DNA from: Karalla daura
Taxonomy: Eukaryota > Chordata > Actinopteri > Chaetodontiformes > Leiognathidae
Direction of reading: 5' to 3'
Assembly: GCA_029224185.1 (NCBI GenBank)
Contig: CM055191.1
Location: 16,195,260 to 16,259,259 of the forward strand
Length of the DNA: 64,000 nt
In this document: in pieces, positions 10,931 to 23,420 of the stretch
How the letters are laid out: each line of letters opens with the position of its first letter
Numbering within the stretch: position 1 is the first letter of the stretch
Made by a program: the position numbers and the translations under genes
Notes under the pieces: model-generated
Seen by the model: only the letters and a program-made list of their open reading frames with translations
Told to the model about the DNA's origin: nothing
Database searches by the model: none

Positions 10931-12770
10931 CATGCGGTTTCTCTCTCACAGTCTCCTCTCACTCTCTCTTTCTCTTTAATTATACAGCTCTCAGTTGCAG
11001 CCCTGTGTCTTCCCATGGGTTTGGATGTCCTTATGTAAGGACTAGCCAATGGCTTTTTTCCTCTCCTGTAATGATGGGAATCTTAGCTCACACGTTGTTT
11101 GTTTTTGAGTTTGTGGATATGCGTCTTTCTCTGTGTTTTTGTAGGTGTTGCTTCACACCAAACCATATGGTTTCGGATCCTCACCACCACATGTGGACTC
11201 ATTGTGACTGTATTTCTTCAGCATCTGTACATGTGAAGATTTTTTTTTTGTCTGTCACTCCAGGCTTAAATGCTTTAAAAAAGGATCTCAAACTGTGCTG
11301 TCAAATTAGTTTTTTTTTCTTTTCTTTTCTTTTCTTCTCTGGTTCCTTCAATCAAGTCCCTAGGTTGGACTCCAAGCATTTTTTTTTTCATGCACACGTC
11401 AAGTAATTTCATGTTGAAAAGAAAGAAAAAAATTAGTGCTTCCACACAAGAAAATCTATCAAAAAATAGCATGAGGCTAATTCAAGGAAAAAAGAGACAA
11501 GGAAAGGGAAGCATTACCTTTGGCTCTGTTAAATAATTTCTTTTTACCCCCATTCAGTCTCCATTGTTAGAAGCCAGGACCGATCGCTCCAATATTACTG
11601 CTAATCTAACTTCAAAGGGTTGCAGTCATGTTAAAGCACTTTTTAATTGTGATAAGGAATATGCTTTCATGCTAAAAACCTCTCTCCACAGTTCGTCTGG
11701 ACAGAGCCCATAAATATCAAGTCCTTTTTTTCACTGGCAATTAAAATTAGAATTGGTCACATTTTTCACTGTCAGCCATTTCCTCACCACATAAAGACAT
11801 GTGGACCACACACACACACACACATACATGTATGCATGCACAGACTGACATGCAGCTGCCATATGTATGCATACGGAAGCACATTCCTTGCACATAGTGT
11901 TTTTGTCAAAGTTAATTAACTCTAAAAGCTTGCTTCCTTGTCCTTGTCCAAACTCAAATGTGCTCAGAGGCTTTGCTGGCTCTTCTCTGGCAGGCCTGAT
12001 GATTCACTGCAGGCTTCCCTGTAGTTCCTATGACACATGAGATGCAGGCAGCGCTGTATTGTCCAGAGATAACACAACAGGATGATTCTTGAGTGAATCA
12101 CTTGCTCTCTGGCGCTTTTGACACGGAACATTCTTGAAGCTTTTGATATGTACACAATATTGTGAGGCAGTGGAGCAGAAAGATGTAATTCTGTTGTGAC
12201 AAAATCAATTTGGATAACACTGTACAGAAGACGGGCAGCATGAAAATGTACCATTGGTTGTAGTTTTATGATAACTAGACTATCTATTTTGCCTCCAGAT
12301 GAATATTTGAAGTTGTCTTAAGCCTAGACTCTAAGTTTGTAAAATGAGCATGTCTTATTATTCCTAAAAACAAGAAGAATAAGGAAAAGATGAAGAAAAC
12401 AAAGAATAACAGAATAGTAATTGTGTATGCTGCCAAATCCAAAGTCACATGAGAGGACTTCAGATTCATTTTTGTGTGTCCAGTACGTCTATAGATCTGG
12501 AACATATTAGAACAGCACAGAACAAAGACAAGCACAATGAAATGTAAGCCCTGCTCTTTCAAATAATAATAAAAACTACACTTTCACAAGTTCTAAAATT
12601 TACATGTTATAAAATGTATCCAGGGGACACTGAGTTCAGAGTGAATAGATCCAGAGTCTTGAGGATTAACTGATACTGTCAGTGTATGCATAACCAAGCA
12701 GTTTTGCTCAATTATGTGCATATATTGCAACTTCACTCATCGATGGCTCCTCTGACTGCTCTTATGATAT
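10927..12770. other. Unique DNA, no gene seen
   Basis: Pyrimidine-rich at its start, then AT-rich with a short CA run at 11,811-11,824. Nothing recognisable up to the CpG-rich segment. Confidence 0.45.
11309..11340. repeat. T-rich tract with (TTTTC)n
   Basis: A T8 run followed by four TTTTC-like units. Confidence 0.85.
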
Positions 12771-13260
12771 GACGGCGGTGTCTGAGAAATCATTAGGTCC
12801 ATCAATTTCCTTGTGTGACATGTGCATAAGGCCGACAGGCTGGTCAACGGATCTCCCCGCTAAAGGCTCATCGGCTCAGCAGAGGGAATCTCAGGCGGTG
12901 ACACCGAGCGTCTCCGACGCAGCGGGCAGAGCGACATCCCCAGACCCGCTACAGTTGCTCTCGATTCACCGCAGAGCAACTTTGCGCCGCAGTCTGTCAG
13001 GATTTCAGACGTGCTGCAAACTGTTCAAACTGAGTTTCTCACTGACAACACTTGAAGTGGGATTTGTTTCCAAGTTTGGAGTATAAACTATTAGTGACGC
13101 TGGAAGAGGAGGAGGAGGAGGAGGAGGAGGAGAAGGAGAGGCTCCACTCCGCTTCATTCCCCCTCACCTCACCCCACTACGAAACGCCTTTAACGCTGCA
13201 GTCAGCCCGGGTATTGAGTTTTTTCAGTCGACATGGCTGAGTTGGCTCACCGCTTGTTTA
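12771..13260. promoter_or_regulatory. CpG-island-like segment, possible promoter and first exon
   Basis: I count 19 CpG in 12,771-13,020 and 8 more to 13,260. For the first 250 bp this is about what base composition predicts, so CpG depletion is absent, unlike the flanks. The segment includes a 105-codon plus-strand open frame (12,769-13,083) rich in Ser, Arg and Ala, a GAG triplet repeat, and at 13,232 an ATG in strong context (G at -3, G at +4) that starts MAELAHRLFSSLSQAC. A usable but non-ideal GT donor follows about 50 bp later. It may be a promoter plus 5' untranslated region; no core promoter element is clear. Confidence 0.4.
13103..13140. repeat. (GAG)n triplet repeat
   Basis: About nine GAG units with one AAG change, inside the CpG-rich segment. 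In one frame it encodes a Glu run, in others Gly or Arg. Confidence 0.95.
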
Positions 13261-13336
13261 GCAGTCTGAGCCAAGCATGTGAATCTGTGTGTGTGTACAT
13301 GCCTGTTCTTGAGTGTCTGCAGGAATTGTGTACATG

Positions 13337-13341
13337 TGTTT

Positions 13342-13396
<55 letters not shown>

Positions 13397-13400
13397 CGTG
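13337..13400. repeat. (GT)n microsatellite
   Basis: Long GT tract with GTTT and GCGT interruptions at its edges. It begins about 75 bp after the CpG-rich segment ends. Confidence 0.97.
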
Positions 13401-13668
13401 CCCCTATGCGCCTGCATGACCCGATTGCACACCTACAGTATATATACTCACATGCACTGGAGTAAGTGGGGGCTGTGAACTTTGGTGGGGTGGTGTCTCT
13501 TTTTCCTTTTTTTTGGGTTGTTGTGCAGCATGGCCTCATTACCCAGGTGTTTACCCCCAACCACAGGAAGCGCTTGTCAGTGACGACTGTCTGCTGGCAA
13601 ACATCGCCTGAGGGAAAGAAAGACAGGGAGGGAGGACGAGACAGGGAGAGGAAGGGAGGGTGAGGGAC

Positions 13669-13962
<294 letters not shown>

Positions 13963-16900
13963 TGTGTCTCTCCTAAATGAGAGTGTGTCTGTGTGGCTGT
14001 GCCAGTCAAACTCTTGCTGGCAGGTCAGTGGGTTCCTCCACTCCTTCACCAGTGCAGCGAGGGAGGGAGGAGAGGAGGGGGGAGAGGAGACATACAAGCT
14101 GTTGACAGGGATTTATGAGCTGATAGTGTCAGACTGCAAGCACAACAACAGCCTCCCTGTCTCTGCCTGTCTGCTCATAGAGGGAGAGACAGAAACTGGC
14201 AGAAAGAATGGACGGGGAGGAAGGGTGCGGGGAGTTTTTAGGGGGTGGGAGGGTGAGGCAGCAAAATGAGTTTAAAAAAGACAGAGCGGAATAAGAGGGT
14301 GGAAAATAAGGGTTGTAAAAGACAGTTGGTGAGGGTAAGCAGCAGCAGTGGGATGTCATTTAGTCTGTTCAGGAGTGTCTCTCCCCTCCACTTCAATGTC
14401 ATCAGGGTATAAGCTGATCTGCTTGTTGTGGCAGTGTCGGGCGTCTGCTTTGGTTTCTGTTTGTCAGACTCATGTGAGCAAGAGACTCATGTGTTCATGT
14501 TTTCAATGCAAACCAGAGGCTTTTGTTGATCTCAGGCAAGAACAAGGGAGACAGCAAGGACGAGATGACCGTCTGTTCCCACCATTTCGATCTATCACAA
14601 TCCTGAAAAAGCTTAGGCTGAACATTTTGATATGATGCTGAACTGTGGGCAATTGCTCCCTTTTAGACTGTACAAGAATATGAGTGATGAAGTTTAGCAC
14701 ATTAGACAATTGGCCTTTGTTGGCTGTGTGTGTTTTCAGTGCCTGTGTGTGTGTGTGTGCGTGCGTGTGTGTGTGTTCAGATTCATCATGGTGAGTCACA
14801 ACTGGAATGTTCACTGTCAGATGACACACTGATATAGTTGGACTGTCTGACTGTCTGGCATATGAGATATACAGTCTGGTGGGTAATTTTGTCTAATTGC
14901 TGTGCTAAGCATAAATCCATAATATCTGTCTCTATTTTGGGTTGAGGATTTCCACAATACATCCTCTTTTACATGCGTATTTGGCTGCGGGTCTTTCCAG
15001 CTGATGCATTCAAGTTTTGCTCACTAGTGTAATTTAATTGAATTTGCTGATACCAGTTTTTCATATACATAAAACCTCTTACTGACCCTAAGAAGCAGAA
15101 ATTGGGTCAAAAAAAGAATCAAGTATGTACAATATACTTTTTAATTATTAATTTTTAGTTCCACTCACACTTGTTCTGGCATTTTCCCATGTCTATAAGC
15201 AAACTGTGCATACAGACATGCAGCCTCTCTGACAAGACACTGGTTTTCAATTTTGGATATTGTATAATGGGGCCTAAAATACCATTCTGTTAAATGTTAC
15301 GACTGTCATAATAACAGTGATCCAGATGTGAAGTCTGCCAGGCTGACGTGTTGGGAGACAGACAGCCTGACAGTGCAGAGCACGCATACCCCCTACGGAT
15401 AATAAAGACTACTTGTGATTTATATGTCAGCTTGTGTTTAATGATATAGTATTAAAGAGCAGTGAATTATGAGGCCATTTTCATTTCAAGTTGACACTCA
15501 AATACAGTGCCAAGGTTTCACTTACACCGAGCAGCACGCTATGCAATGATCTTGAGCTGAGGTTCCACGGATTGTAAACAATGTCATTTTTCTCAGAACT
15601 CATGTCGACAGATAAGTGTCAACATTTTTTCATTAAGATTAATTGCAAATGAATTTTTGCTAATTGTGAGAGTTGTTAGTGAAAGCAACATCAGAGACAT
15701 ATGAGAAGCTGGGCTGCTCTGGTGCCAGTTGTCAGTGACATGAGTGTAAAGATGGCAGACGTGTTTGGTCGACCACCTTGTTTATGAGCTGCAGCAGTCT
15801 TTGAGGTTTCTGTGGGTCTCATTACACCATCATTCACCTGTATTACCCTGTAGAAGAGACAGTGAAGGCATCTTCACTCTTCTGTAAAACAATAACTTCA
15901 TGTGAGATGGTGTGTTGGGCTTAGGAAATACAGAAAAAAGTAAACACAATCTACACACAAACAAACACACACTCAGTGGTGCTAATCAGCTGCAATAAGC
16001 AGACGCTCCATAGGTGGTGAGAATTACAAGCCATACACGTTTTTTTTTTTTTTTCCAGTTCTTTGTCACTTCTAAATATTACCACGCATGCATACATCTT
16101 TACATATGTGTGTCCTTTGTGTGTCTGTGTGTGATGCAGGTCTACAAAGGAGCCTGTGGAGGAAAATGAAGATAGAGAGAAACATCTTGATGGAGAAAAA
16201 GACTTCCAATTGTTCATCATCTTATACCACATAACTCCTTACAAGTATTTTAGTATTTTACTGTCACTACATTGACAACATCTGGAGTTTTGAAAGTGTA
16301 ATCATCAAGGGTACACAAGCACTGCTTTTCACACTTTTTACTGACTGCAAAGAAGTTGTAAAATCATTATGTACTGACTCTATTTTGTGTTATTTTGTGA
16401 GAATCATGACATGTCATGAGAAAGTACTCTATCTGCATCATGTTCTACAATATACTGCATATAACCTTCTCTATGAAGAGACTATAAAGATTGGAGTTGC
16501 GTGCGGTCACAACAGTACAGTATATCCAAGGATTACATGGCTTTTACAGTGGCCATGTCTGGCAGAATAACATATTCATCTAAGTGTATGTGGATGTGTA
16601 GTGGTGTATCTCTTAAGATGTAATGATCCCCATTTGGTCACCGGGAACAGAGACAACATTAAGGACATGTAGTCCTTGCAAACAATATGCAAAGCTCTGT
16701 GGGGAAATATTCCCAGACTGTACTGCTCTCATGTGACAATACACTGCATGTACAACGTTCCACTTGTATAAGTGCAACATAGATTATTCATGGATATTGT
16801 GTTGTTCTGTAAAAAATCTTGGTAATATAACACTGAAAAAAAAGATTTTAATGGCTACTGAACAGACCTGTAGTAACATTATAAACTTGTCAGATAACTA

Positions 16901-17090
16901 TAGATGAGACAACTGCATCACCACGCTGAGCTCTTAACGTGCTCCAGTAGCTTGGAGTTGAGGATCTTTCTGCAGACTTTGGTAGTAATGATGGTTGGTC
17001 ATAGATCAGTGTTTCAAATGACTGAATAAATGACTTTGATTTGCAGTGTGTTTATGGTTTACTGCTAGTTTAATCTGAAATCGTGGGACC
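13963..17090. other. Unique DNA, no gene seen
   Basis: A purine-rich patch (14,050-14,350) with GGGAGG words follows the tetranucleotide array. The rest is AT-rich unique DNA with one T17 run near 16,040-16,055. Confidence 0.45.
14739..14776. repeat. (GT)n with GCGT units
   Basis: Interrupted GT tract containing two GCGT steps. Confidence 0.9.
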
Positions 17091-17107
17091 AAAAAAAAAA
17101 AAAAAAA
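17091..17107. repeat. A17 homopolymer
   Basis: A uniform A run immediately upstream of dispersed-repeat copy 3. It may be unrelated, since a tail would be expected at the other end of a plus-strand element. Confidence 0.9.
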
Positions 17108-17114
17108 CCTCAAT

Positions 17115-17345
17115 AGGGGGCAACACAGTGGCTTTACACTGTTGCCTCCACAGCCCAAAACCATGTTGAGCGGAGACTCTAAATTGACCCTATAGGTATG
17201 AGTACAAGACTGAATTGTGCATATGTGTACTATGATAGACTGCTGACCCGTCAAGTGTGTATTCCCCGGATTCACCTCCCCGGATACTGTAGTTAGGTTG
17301 CAGTAGACTGTTAGGGTACACTGTGGGTGAAACAATGGATGGAGG
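17115..17345 (+). repeat. Dispersed teleost repeat with tRNA-like head, copy 3
   Basis: The copy starts at 'gggggcaacacagtggc' and runs through 'ctctaaattgaccctatagg' and 'gatagactgctgacccgtc'. It ends with 'aacaatggatggagg', the usual tail of this family. The central part (the 'tgtggagtttgcatg' block) is deleted. An A17 run lies at 17,091-17,107, immediately upstream. Confidence 0.7.
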
Positions 17346-17949
17346 AGCAGTAATAGTAGAGGTTTAACCCCAGTAGGTGTTCTGCAATTACCTCCTATTT
17401 GCTTACACTATCTTGCTGACATTGTTTGCCATGATATATATATATTATTTATCTCAATCTTACTAATATTTGTAATCCATAATGATATATTGCAGTTATT
17501 GTTTTGATGATTAGACAGAGGCTAATAAAATCAAGACAAAGTCTACAGCACCTTGGGTTCAGGCAGAAGCTTGAAGAAGCTCCTGAAGAATTACAATTGC
17601 ATACTTACAGTTCACAATCCTGATACCAAAAGGCTAATTTTCTTCAGTGTTCACTGTGTTAGTTTCCTAATATTAGGTAATAGGCACTGAAATCGAGTAC
17701 AGCTAATGTGGGTGAAACAATTTAGGTTGTAAAATCAATTAAAAGGCAAACAAAATAATAGTTGTCAAGACAATACAGTACAACCCAAAAGTACCTAATC
17801 GTTTCATATCCATGGAATGTTTTTTTGTTTTTTTGCTAATGGAAAATGTATCCAAATAGCTTGGTTTTACCCTGTTACACCCTTGTAGAAAACAGTTTTG
17901 AGGCCTCCATATCTGCCTCCTTCCATCTTTGCCTGTGGTTACTAACCCC

Positions 17950-18155
17950 AGCGGCAGTGGTCAGACATGGCCCCCTATGTTTTCCATGGACAGTTTATCA
18001 CACTTCCTCTCCCTCTGCTGCGGGCCCCCAGTCAGTCTGCCAGACAGGAAAATCAAAGACTTTGGGACATACCATTACACTCCAAATGGTATATTACTCT
18101 GCATGGCATGCTGATGATATATGGCTCTCAAGTAAATACAAAACAGGAAGGAGGT
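17950..18155 (+). mobile_element. L2-type LINE reverse transcriptase fragment (YADD region)
   Basis: The plus strand carries a peptide ending in a long helix-like stretch followed by HADDIWLSSK at 18,107-18,136. This matches the catalytic YADDTQLYLS motif of L2-type reverse transcriptases, with the tyrosine replaced by histidine and the two aspartates kept. About 130 bp upstream in another frame, PPMFSMDSL resembles the GPLLFSLYMLPLG block that precedes it in the family, so there is at least one frameshift and probably a ~50 bp insertion between them. Downstream similarity fades by about 18,155. This is an independent, decayed fragment on the opposite strand from the copy at 22.1 kb. Confidence 0.6.
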
Positions 18156-21100
18156 CTGAGCTGAATTTTCGCTTAACAGCCCTCTGAAGTGAACATAAAT
18201 GTTTACATTACACATTAGATTGATTGAAAGTAAGTATAAATGATCCCATACTCATTGAATGCTTTGGAATTTGATGACAGCCATGATGATTTTTGCTTGA
18301 ATGTCTGTGACACTATTTCATTGGAAGTATAAAATGTTGAATAAATCATGGTTGATTTAACTGGCATAGTATGATATGGATCTAAATGTCAGGTAAAATA
18401 ATAGTATTATTGTCTAGGGCATTTCGTCACACTCCCTGTCAGTCATTCAATCAAACACTGACAAAACAGAGCAAACAGAGCATAAAACACAGCCACCTCT
18501 GTCCAACATCTGGCCTCATTCCTGTCAGCTGCTATCTGGATCATGGATTGTGCTTGAAACCTCAGAGCAGGTTTAAGATAAAAATAGGAATCTCACTGTT
18601 TTGTGGATCTATAGAGAAGACATGTCTAATAGCATGTGGGGCATAATGGGAACATAGGCCTTGCTATAAAGAAGCACTGCTTGTGTCTGTGTGTCTGACT
18701 TATTAATGATTCTTGGTGAAGCGGTACATGTGAGATAGAACATTCACTTCCACTGAAAGTTGTAAACATGTGCCTGACTTAAAGCACCTAATACAAAAAC
18801 TCAGACTTAAAGTAGGGCAAACTGTAAGTTATGGAATAGTCTACTGACTCAATATGCTTCTCAGAACTTGTGATCCGTTGAAGAGGAAAGAAATCATCTT
18901 ATCTTGTGAAGCTTGTATATTTGGTCATGCACATTTAAGATGGAGCACTAATGTTGAACTCATTACTTTCATTTTTCTCCTGGATCTCAGCTTTAGCTGT
19001 AGGCTCTTTGCTGTGCAAAACAACATTTAACAATAGGCTAATTTAACACAAGTCTCTCAAGCCATTAGATGATGCAAGCAAAATAAGGCTTTCTGGTTTT
19101 TATTTCTCAACTTTTTAGAGGAGGTCATTTGATAAATGATGCCGACTCAAGCACTCTACAAATAACAAGCAACTCCAAATAAACCTTATTTTTTCAGATA
19201 TCAAAGAGCAGAGGTTGTTCTCCTGAGATGTGCAAAAGGCTTATGTGTGCAAGGTTAATAAAAAAACTTGTTTTAATATGCAAGAGTTACGCAACCAGCA
19301 ATTTCACAATCCTTAACTCGGGCTAGCGCATATGCATGGAAAAGGGGAAGCAAAAATATGAAATGACAAGCAAGATAATGAAGGAAATCACAGTGGCTGC
19401 ACAATGGTTTATTCCACCTGCTCCCTACTGTTAAAATAAATTGGACTTAAGTTAAACTAGACATTACACTGTGATATGTCACTGTGCACATCTCGCATTG
19501 CGCTTGTTAACTACCACAACAACACTGGCTCCTATTTTGCTCTCCCTCCGATGTACCTCAGCCAGGATGTGTAGGAGCCTGCCAGCCGTTAACCCCACAG
19601 AGGAAGTGTGCAGGAAATGAGATCAGCCTTAAAGAGAGGTAACGCCTGAGCCACTGACACCAGACCAATAACTGTCACTGACTGCACCTGATACTGAGAT
19701 GCTAAAAATGTTGGAAATAACAGGAAGGTCAGACTAGAATAGAAAAGAATAGAAAATACAAATTTGATACAGCGGGAGCTTTAAAGAGAAGAGTGTGTCA
19801 TAGGAAAGCAGGGACAAAAACAAAGAAGGAGAAATGAACCAAAAAGCTTAAAATAGAATATGATACAAAGAAATCAAATACGACACAGTAGAACAGAGAG
19901 AAATGATGCAAGAAAGCAGAAAATTCACTACACCCTGTCAAAGGCAGGTTAGGCTGGAGGAAAAGTTATACATATCCGTATAGGGATAGAGGGTTAAATT
20001 CTGGCATCTAGAAGTACAAGCTTTAACTTATATAGAATACAATAGAATAGAGGAGAAAAAGTACAGAAATAAACAATCTAGAACATTGCAGACAAGACCA
20101 AATAAAAACAAAACAACATGGCAGAGGAGAGTCCATTTACTATGTATATAGTTGGAAGACATTAAAGACAATGCAAAACGAGAACCACCCAAACTAACAA
20201 TCAGACAAAAAAGAGAAAAAAAATCAGTTTCTTTAGCTAAAAATACTGGCAGGGCTGGGCCTAATTTAATGGCTCTGTATGTGAAACTGTCACTATGCCC
20301 TGCACACATTCTCTTTAACATGATGAAAGACTCAGCCTGCAACTCCACTGAAGGAACCAGGCCTGACAGCGGTGCACGCACACATGTGGGGATTTCATGC
20401 ATATGTGTATCTCTGCATGCACATCAGCAGCTGATTTTTTTTTCTTTCTCTAAGATTGAAAAAGAAAAAAAGGTTTTATTTTTTTTATTTATTGAGGTGG
20501 CAATATGAATGATGAAACATTTACAATGCAGGCTATCACCTACACCCAAGAACAAGGGTTTTTTGATAAAACACACAGATAAAAACACAACACTTTCTTT
20601 CTGTGACTAAAATAAATAAATAAATAAAATAAATAAAAAACTTCAGTAGCCTGAAACCTACTTGCTATTTTGGGTTTATGTTTTATTAGATTTGCCTGCC
20701 CAGTGTTGGTATTAACTCCTGATGGATTTTTTTAGATGTTTCAAGACCTAAGAACAGATAAAGTTTGACTTGCGTACAATAAAGTCCAATTTTACTGCCA
20801 GTGGCCTTCAGTATTGCAGTTGCCAATCACATTTTCATTTATTTGTCTACCCTCACTCCCTGTCTACTGACTCAATCATGGGCAGGCTGCTTGAACTATC
20901 ATTCACACAAGCATACACCGCTGTGATGCTGCTATAGCATATAAGGTTCTTTCATATACACAGAAAACAGTAATAAAACATGAGAGGTATGTAATGTGTG
21001 CATGGCAAGTCCTGATGTTTGCTTATGGAAATTACAACAGTAAGTTGGTCACAATCAATCGAAAGTCTTAAATGACTGTCAACACAAATGGGACAATGAA

Positions 21101-21639
21101 ATGAGATGGACTGAATGAAAACAGTAAAATTCATTGTGAGAAAAAAAAATTACAATATAACAAAATGGTTTGTCGTAACTATGAATTTTTGACTTCTCAT
21201 TCTCAGAAAACATAATTAATGTACAGTGTTGTCTTTGTCTTTGTATCACATTATATGAGTCAATGAATGACTGATGAAATGAGTAAATATGTGAGCAAAT
21301 AAATGAATAAGTAATGAATTGATTAACCATTTAATTAGTTAAACAAACCAAGCGGATGCCAGCGACTGACAATGCTCGACAGCCTGATCTAGGTATTAAC
21401 ATAACTATCGTTGTGCATAAAGTGCTTTATGAGAAATGGAGCTACAGTACATTACTATTTCTTTTTCTATCGGGGTGTATTTTCAGTTATGGCAAAATGA
21501 CACATCCTCATGCATTCATGAGTTAACATGACTACGCTTTTGGTTTTGGAATTCAGTGAACATCTAAATATGCTGCAAACCAAATCTGTCCTTTTGTCAT
21601 GTCACTGTATTGCAGACAACCTTGGCCACCACCAGTTTT
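18156..21639. other. Unique DNA, no gene seen
   Basis: AT-rich sequence. 19,735-20,160 is A/G-rich with repeated AGAATA-like words. 21,240-21,345 is rich in imperfect AATGA words. No element boundary or coding frame is recognised. Confidence 0.45.
20608..20640. repeat. (AAAT)n tract
   Basis: About seven imperfect AAAT units. Confidence 0.85.
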
Positions 21640-21815
21640 TTCAGATTATCTGTCTGTCCAGTGACCAGCATTTACCCTCATCCGTCCCATTTTCATGAAT
21701 GTGTCACCTCTGGAAAACCTTGAGGGAGGTTTTTCAAATTTGGCACAAATGATCCCTTGGACTCAGAGTTAAAGTGATTAGATTTTGGTGGTCAAAGTTC
21801 AGGGTCAATGTGGCC
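21640..21815. repeat. Dispersed teleost repeat ('TTTGGCACAAATG' type), fragment
   Basis: The segment has the phrases caaatttggcacaaatg, cttggactcagag and gattttggtggtcaaag. I recognise these as parts of a short dispersed repeat very common in fish genomes, normally followed by 'aaggtcactgtgacct'. Here the copy degrades into 'gggtcaatgtggcca' and then the CA tract. It lies directly beside the LINE fragment at 21,955-22,270, separated only by the microsatellite. I do not recall the database name of this family. Confidence 0.5.
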
Positions 21816-21842
21816 ACACACAGACACACACACACACACACA

Positions 21843-21908
<66 letters not shown>
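21815..21908. repeat. (CA)n microsatellite, ~45 units
   Basis: Long CA tract with two CAGA interruptions near its left side. It separates a dispersed repeat on the left from the minus-strand LINE fragment on the right. Confidence 0.98.
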
Positions 21909-21911
<3 letters not shown>

Positions 21912-21954
21912 GCACACTCACAAAAACACAAACGTGTACACTCTGGTGATTCTA

Positions 21955-22270
21955 AATCATGAGGGAGCAGTGTCAGGGATACCAATATCATTTTCCAGGT
22001 AATGCAATAGAATGTGGTGATCAATCGTATCGAAAGCTACACTCAGGTCTTAGAGAGGCAATATTGACACTGAGCCCAAGTCTGAAGTGAGTAATAAATC
22101 ATTTACCACTTTTGTCAGAGTGGTGTCTGTGCTGTGGAATATCCTAGAGCAGACTTTGTCTGTAGTTGTTGATTGAATCAGGGATCAGGTGATTTTTCCG
22201 TGAGAGTGGTCTGGTGATGCCTGTTTTACAGCAAGCAGGGATAATTCCTCCTGTGATTGATCTGTACCAA
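21955..22270 (-). mobile_element. L2/CR1-type LINE reverse transcriptase fragment
   Basis: The minus strand encodes pieces of the reverse transcriptase of non-LTR retrotransposons in the L2/CR1 group. In order they are a segment ending PDSINNYR, a segment with FHSTDTTLTKVVNDLLL, and the block DLSVAFDTIDHHILLHYLE, which contains the conserved D-L-S-A-A-F-D-T motif A with one alanine changed to valine. The order and spacing fit the family except for a deletion after NNYR. There is at least one frameshift (near 22,150), a TAA just before motif A and a TGA where the family has tryptophan (SWF). Downstream the element runs into a long CA/GT tract, and motifs B and YADD are missing. The copy is inactive and 5' truncated. 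Confidence 0.85.
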
Positions 22271-22282
22271 CTTTCCAATCTA

Positions 22283-22345
22283 ACACAGTGGATCGGTGGT
22301 CAGCACTGTCGCCACAGCAAGAAGGACCCGGGTTGGGAAGCTACC
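22283..22345 (+). repeat. Dispersed teleost repeat with tRNA-like head, copy 4 (head only)
   Basis: Only the head is clear: 'cagtggatcggtggtcagcac', 'gtcgccacagcaagaagg' and 'acccgggttgg'. This is the least diverged head in the window. It sits directly upstream (in plus coordinates) of the minus-strand LINE fragment's 5' end. Confidence 0.65.
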
Positions 22346-22560
22346 CTTGTAAAGTCTATAGAACCATTCATCAAAAGTTGTCCCTGAACACAGGACATAG
22401 ATCTGCTAAGTGGGAAGAGGATGGAAACTGTGGCAACAATAGCGTGTGAAAAATGGCTCTGAGCAGATAACGGGGACAGTCCGTTGTCCTGTTTGTTTCA
22501 TTCGACACATACACACTGAAATGTTTTGATGGTGGCGTTAGAGACTCAGATCTGACTCAC

Positions 22561-22769
22561 CGGGGCTGTCGGTGTCGATAAGAAGAGATCTCACATTCCT
22601 CATCACAATGGTAAAGAGATAGTCTTCCTCTATTCTATCTCTCCCTCTTTCCCCGTCAGTTTTCCCCACTCTGATTCCATGGCACTTGGCTTCATGGTGT
22701 TTAGCTGCAGCAGGCTGCTCCCCGGTGTAAACAATAGAGCCCCATCTCCAGCAGGCACTCATGTAGCTC
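22561..22769 (-). other. Candidate exon with strong donor, 209 nt
   Basis: The minus strand has an acceptor-like 'tttttcttaatcaag', then 209 nt open for 69 codons, then the donor 'CCCCGGTGAGT'. The peptide ends EEDYLFTIVMRNVRS followed by LLIDTDSP. Another frame reads ELHECLLEMGLY and then stops after 22 codons. CpG content is raised near the donor. No domain is recognised and the purine-rich middle looks simple. The start phase does not fit the candidate exon at 26.4 kb directly. Confidence 0.25.
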
Positions 22770-23383
22770 CTTGATTAAGAAAAACAATGATCAGAAATGT
22801 TGCAGAGCACATTGTGGTGCTTATATGCTGCTGGCTAGATTAAACAAACTGAACCTAGAACTAAAATAAATTACAATGTGCTGCCAGGAGGAAAAAAAAT
22901 ACAACAAATATACCACTGCAGGTTTTCTCTTGTGGAAGTGTTCCCTTGAGAGCTCTGCATTGCATTTCCTTCACTGGAAGGGCAACCTGTAGAGACCCAC
23001 TATCATAATTTTTCTGCTGGAAGAACACCCCAGAAGCCACTTTCTCTGTGCATTTTGTAAAAATGTTCCATGCTTTGATTTTATTACAATTATATCATAG
23101 GAATTATCAACACAGGGAAGTAATTGTACCGGGAGAGGAAACTGGGTAAAAAAAAATAACAAAAAAAAAACATTACATATATATACATTTTCCTCAGCAA
23201 TGTCTCAGTTTAAATGCAAGATCAAAGTGTCATTTAAACAGCATACTCTGCTGTTTCATTTGTTCTAAGAAACAAGGGCAAACTAATTTAGCAAAAACAC
23301 AGTTGGCTGGCTGATGCAACACAGTGAAATTTGAGGAGCATTCATCCACAATAAACCACTTCTGTCAGACCACCTATTGAGTT

Positions 23384-23420
23384 GGTGTGTATGTGTGTGT
23401 GTGTGTGCGTGTGTGTGTGT
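23384..23420. repeat. (GT)n microsatellite
   Basis: Imperfect GT tract with TATG and GCGT steps; a further short GT cluster lies at 23,464-23,500. Confidence 0.9.

Noticed and set aside
10729..11406. 225-codon open frame, the longest in the window
   Set aside because: Its centre is the (CT)33 tract giving Ser-Leu repeats, and the flanks have no recognisable protein.
22283..22345. tRNA gene suggested by A-box and B-box-like words
   Set aside because: The words belong to the head of a dispersed repeat; no cloverleaf arms or anticodon loop can be folded by eye.
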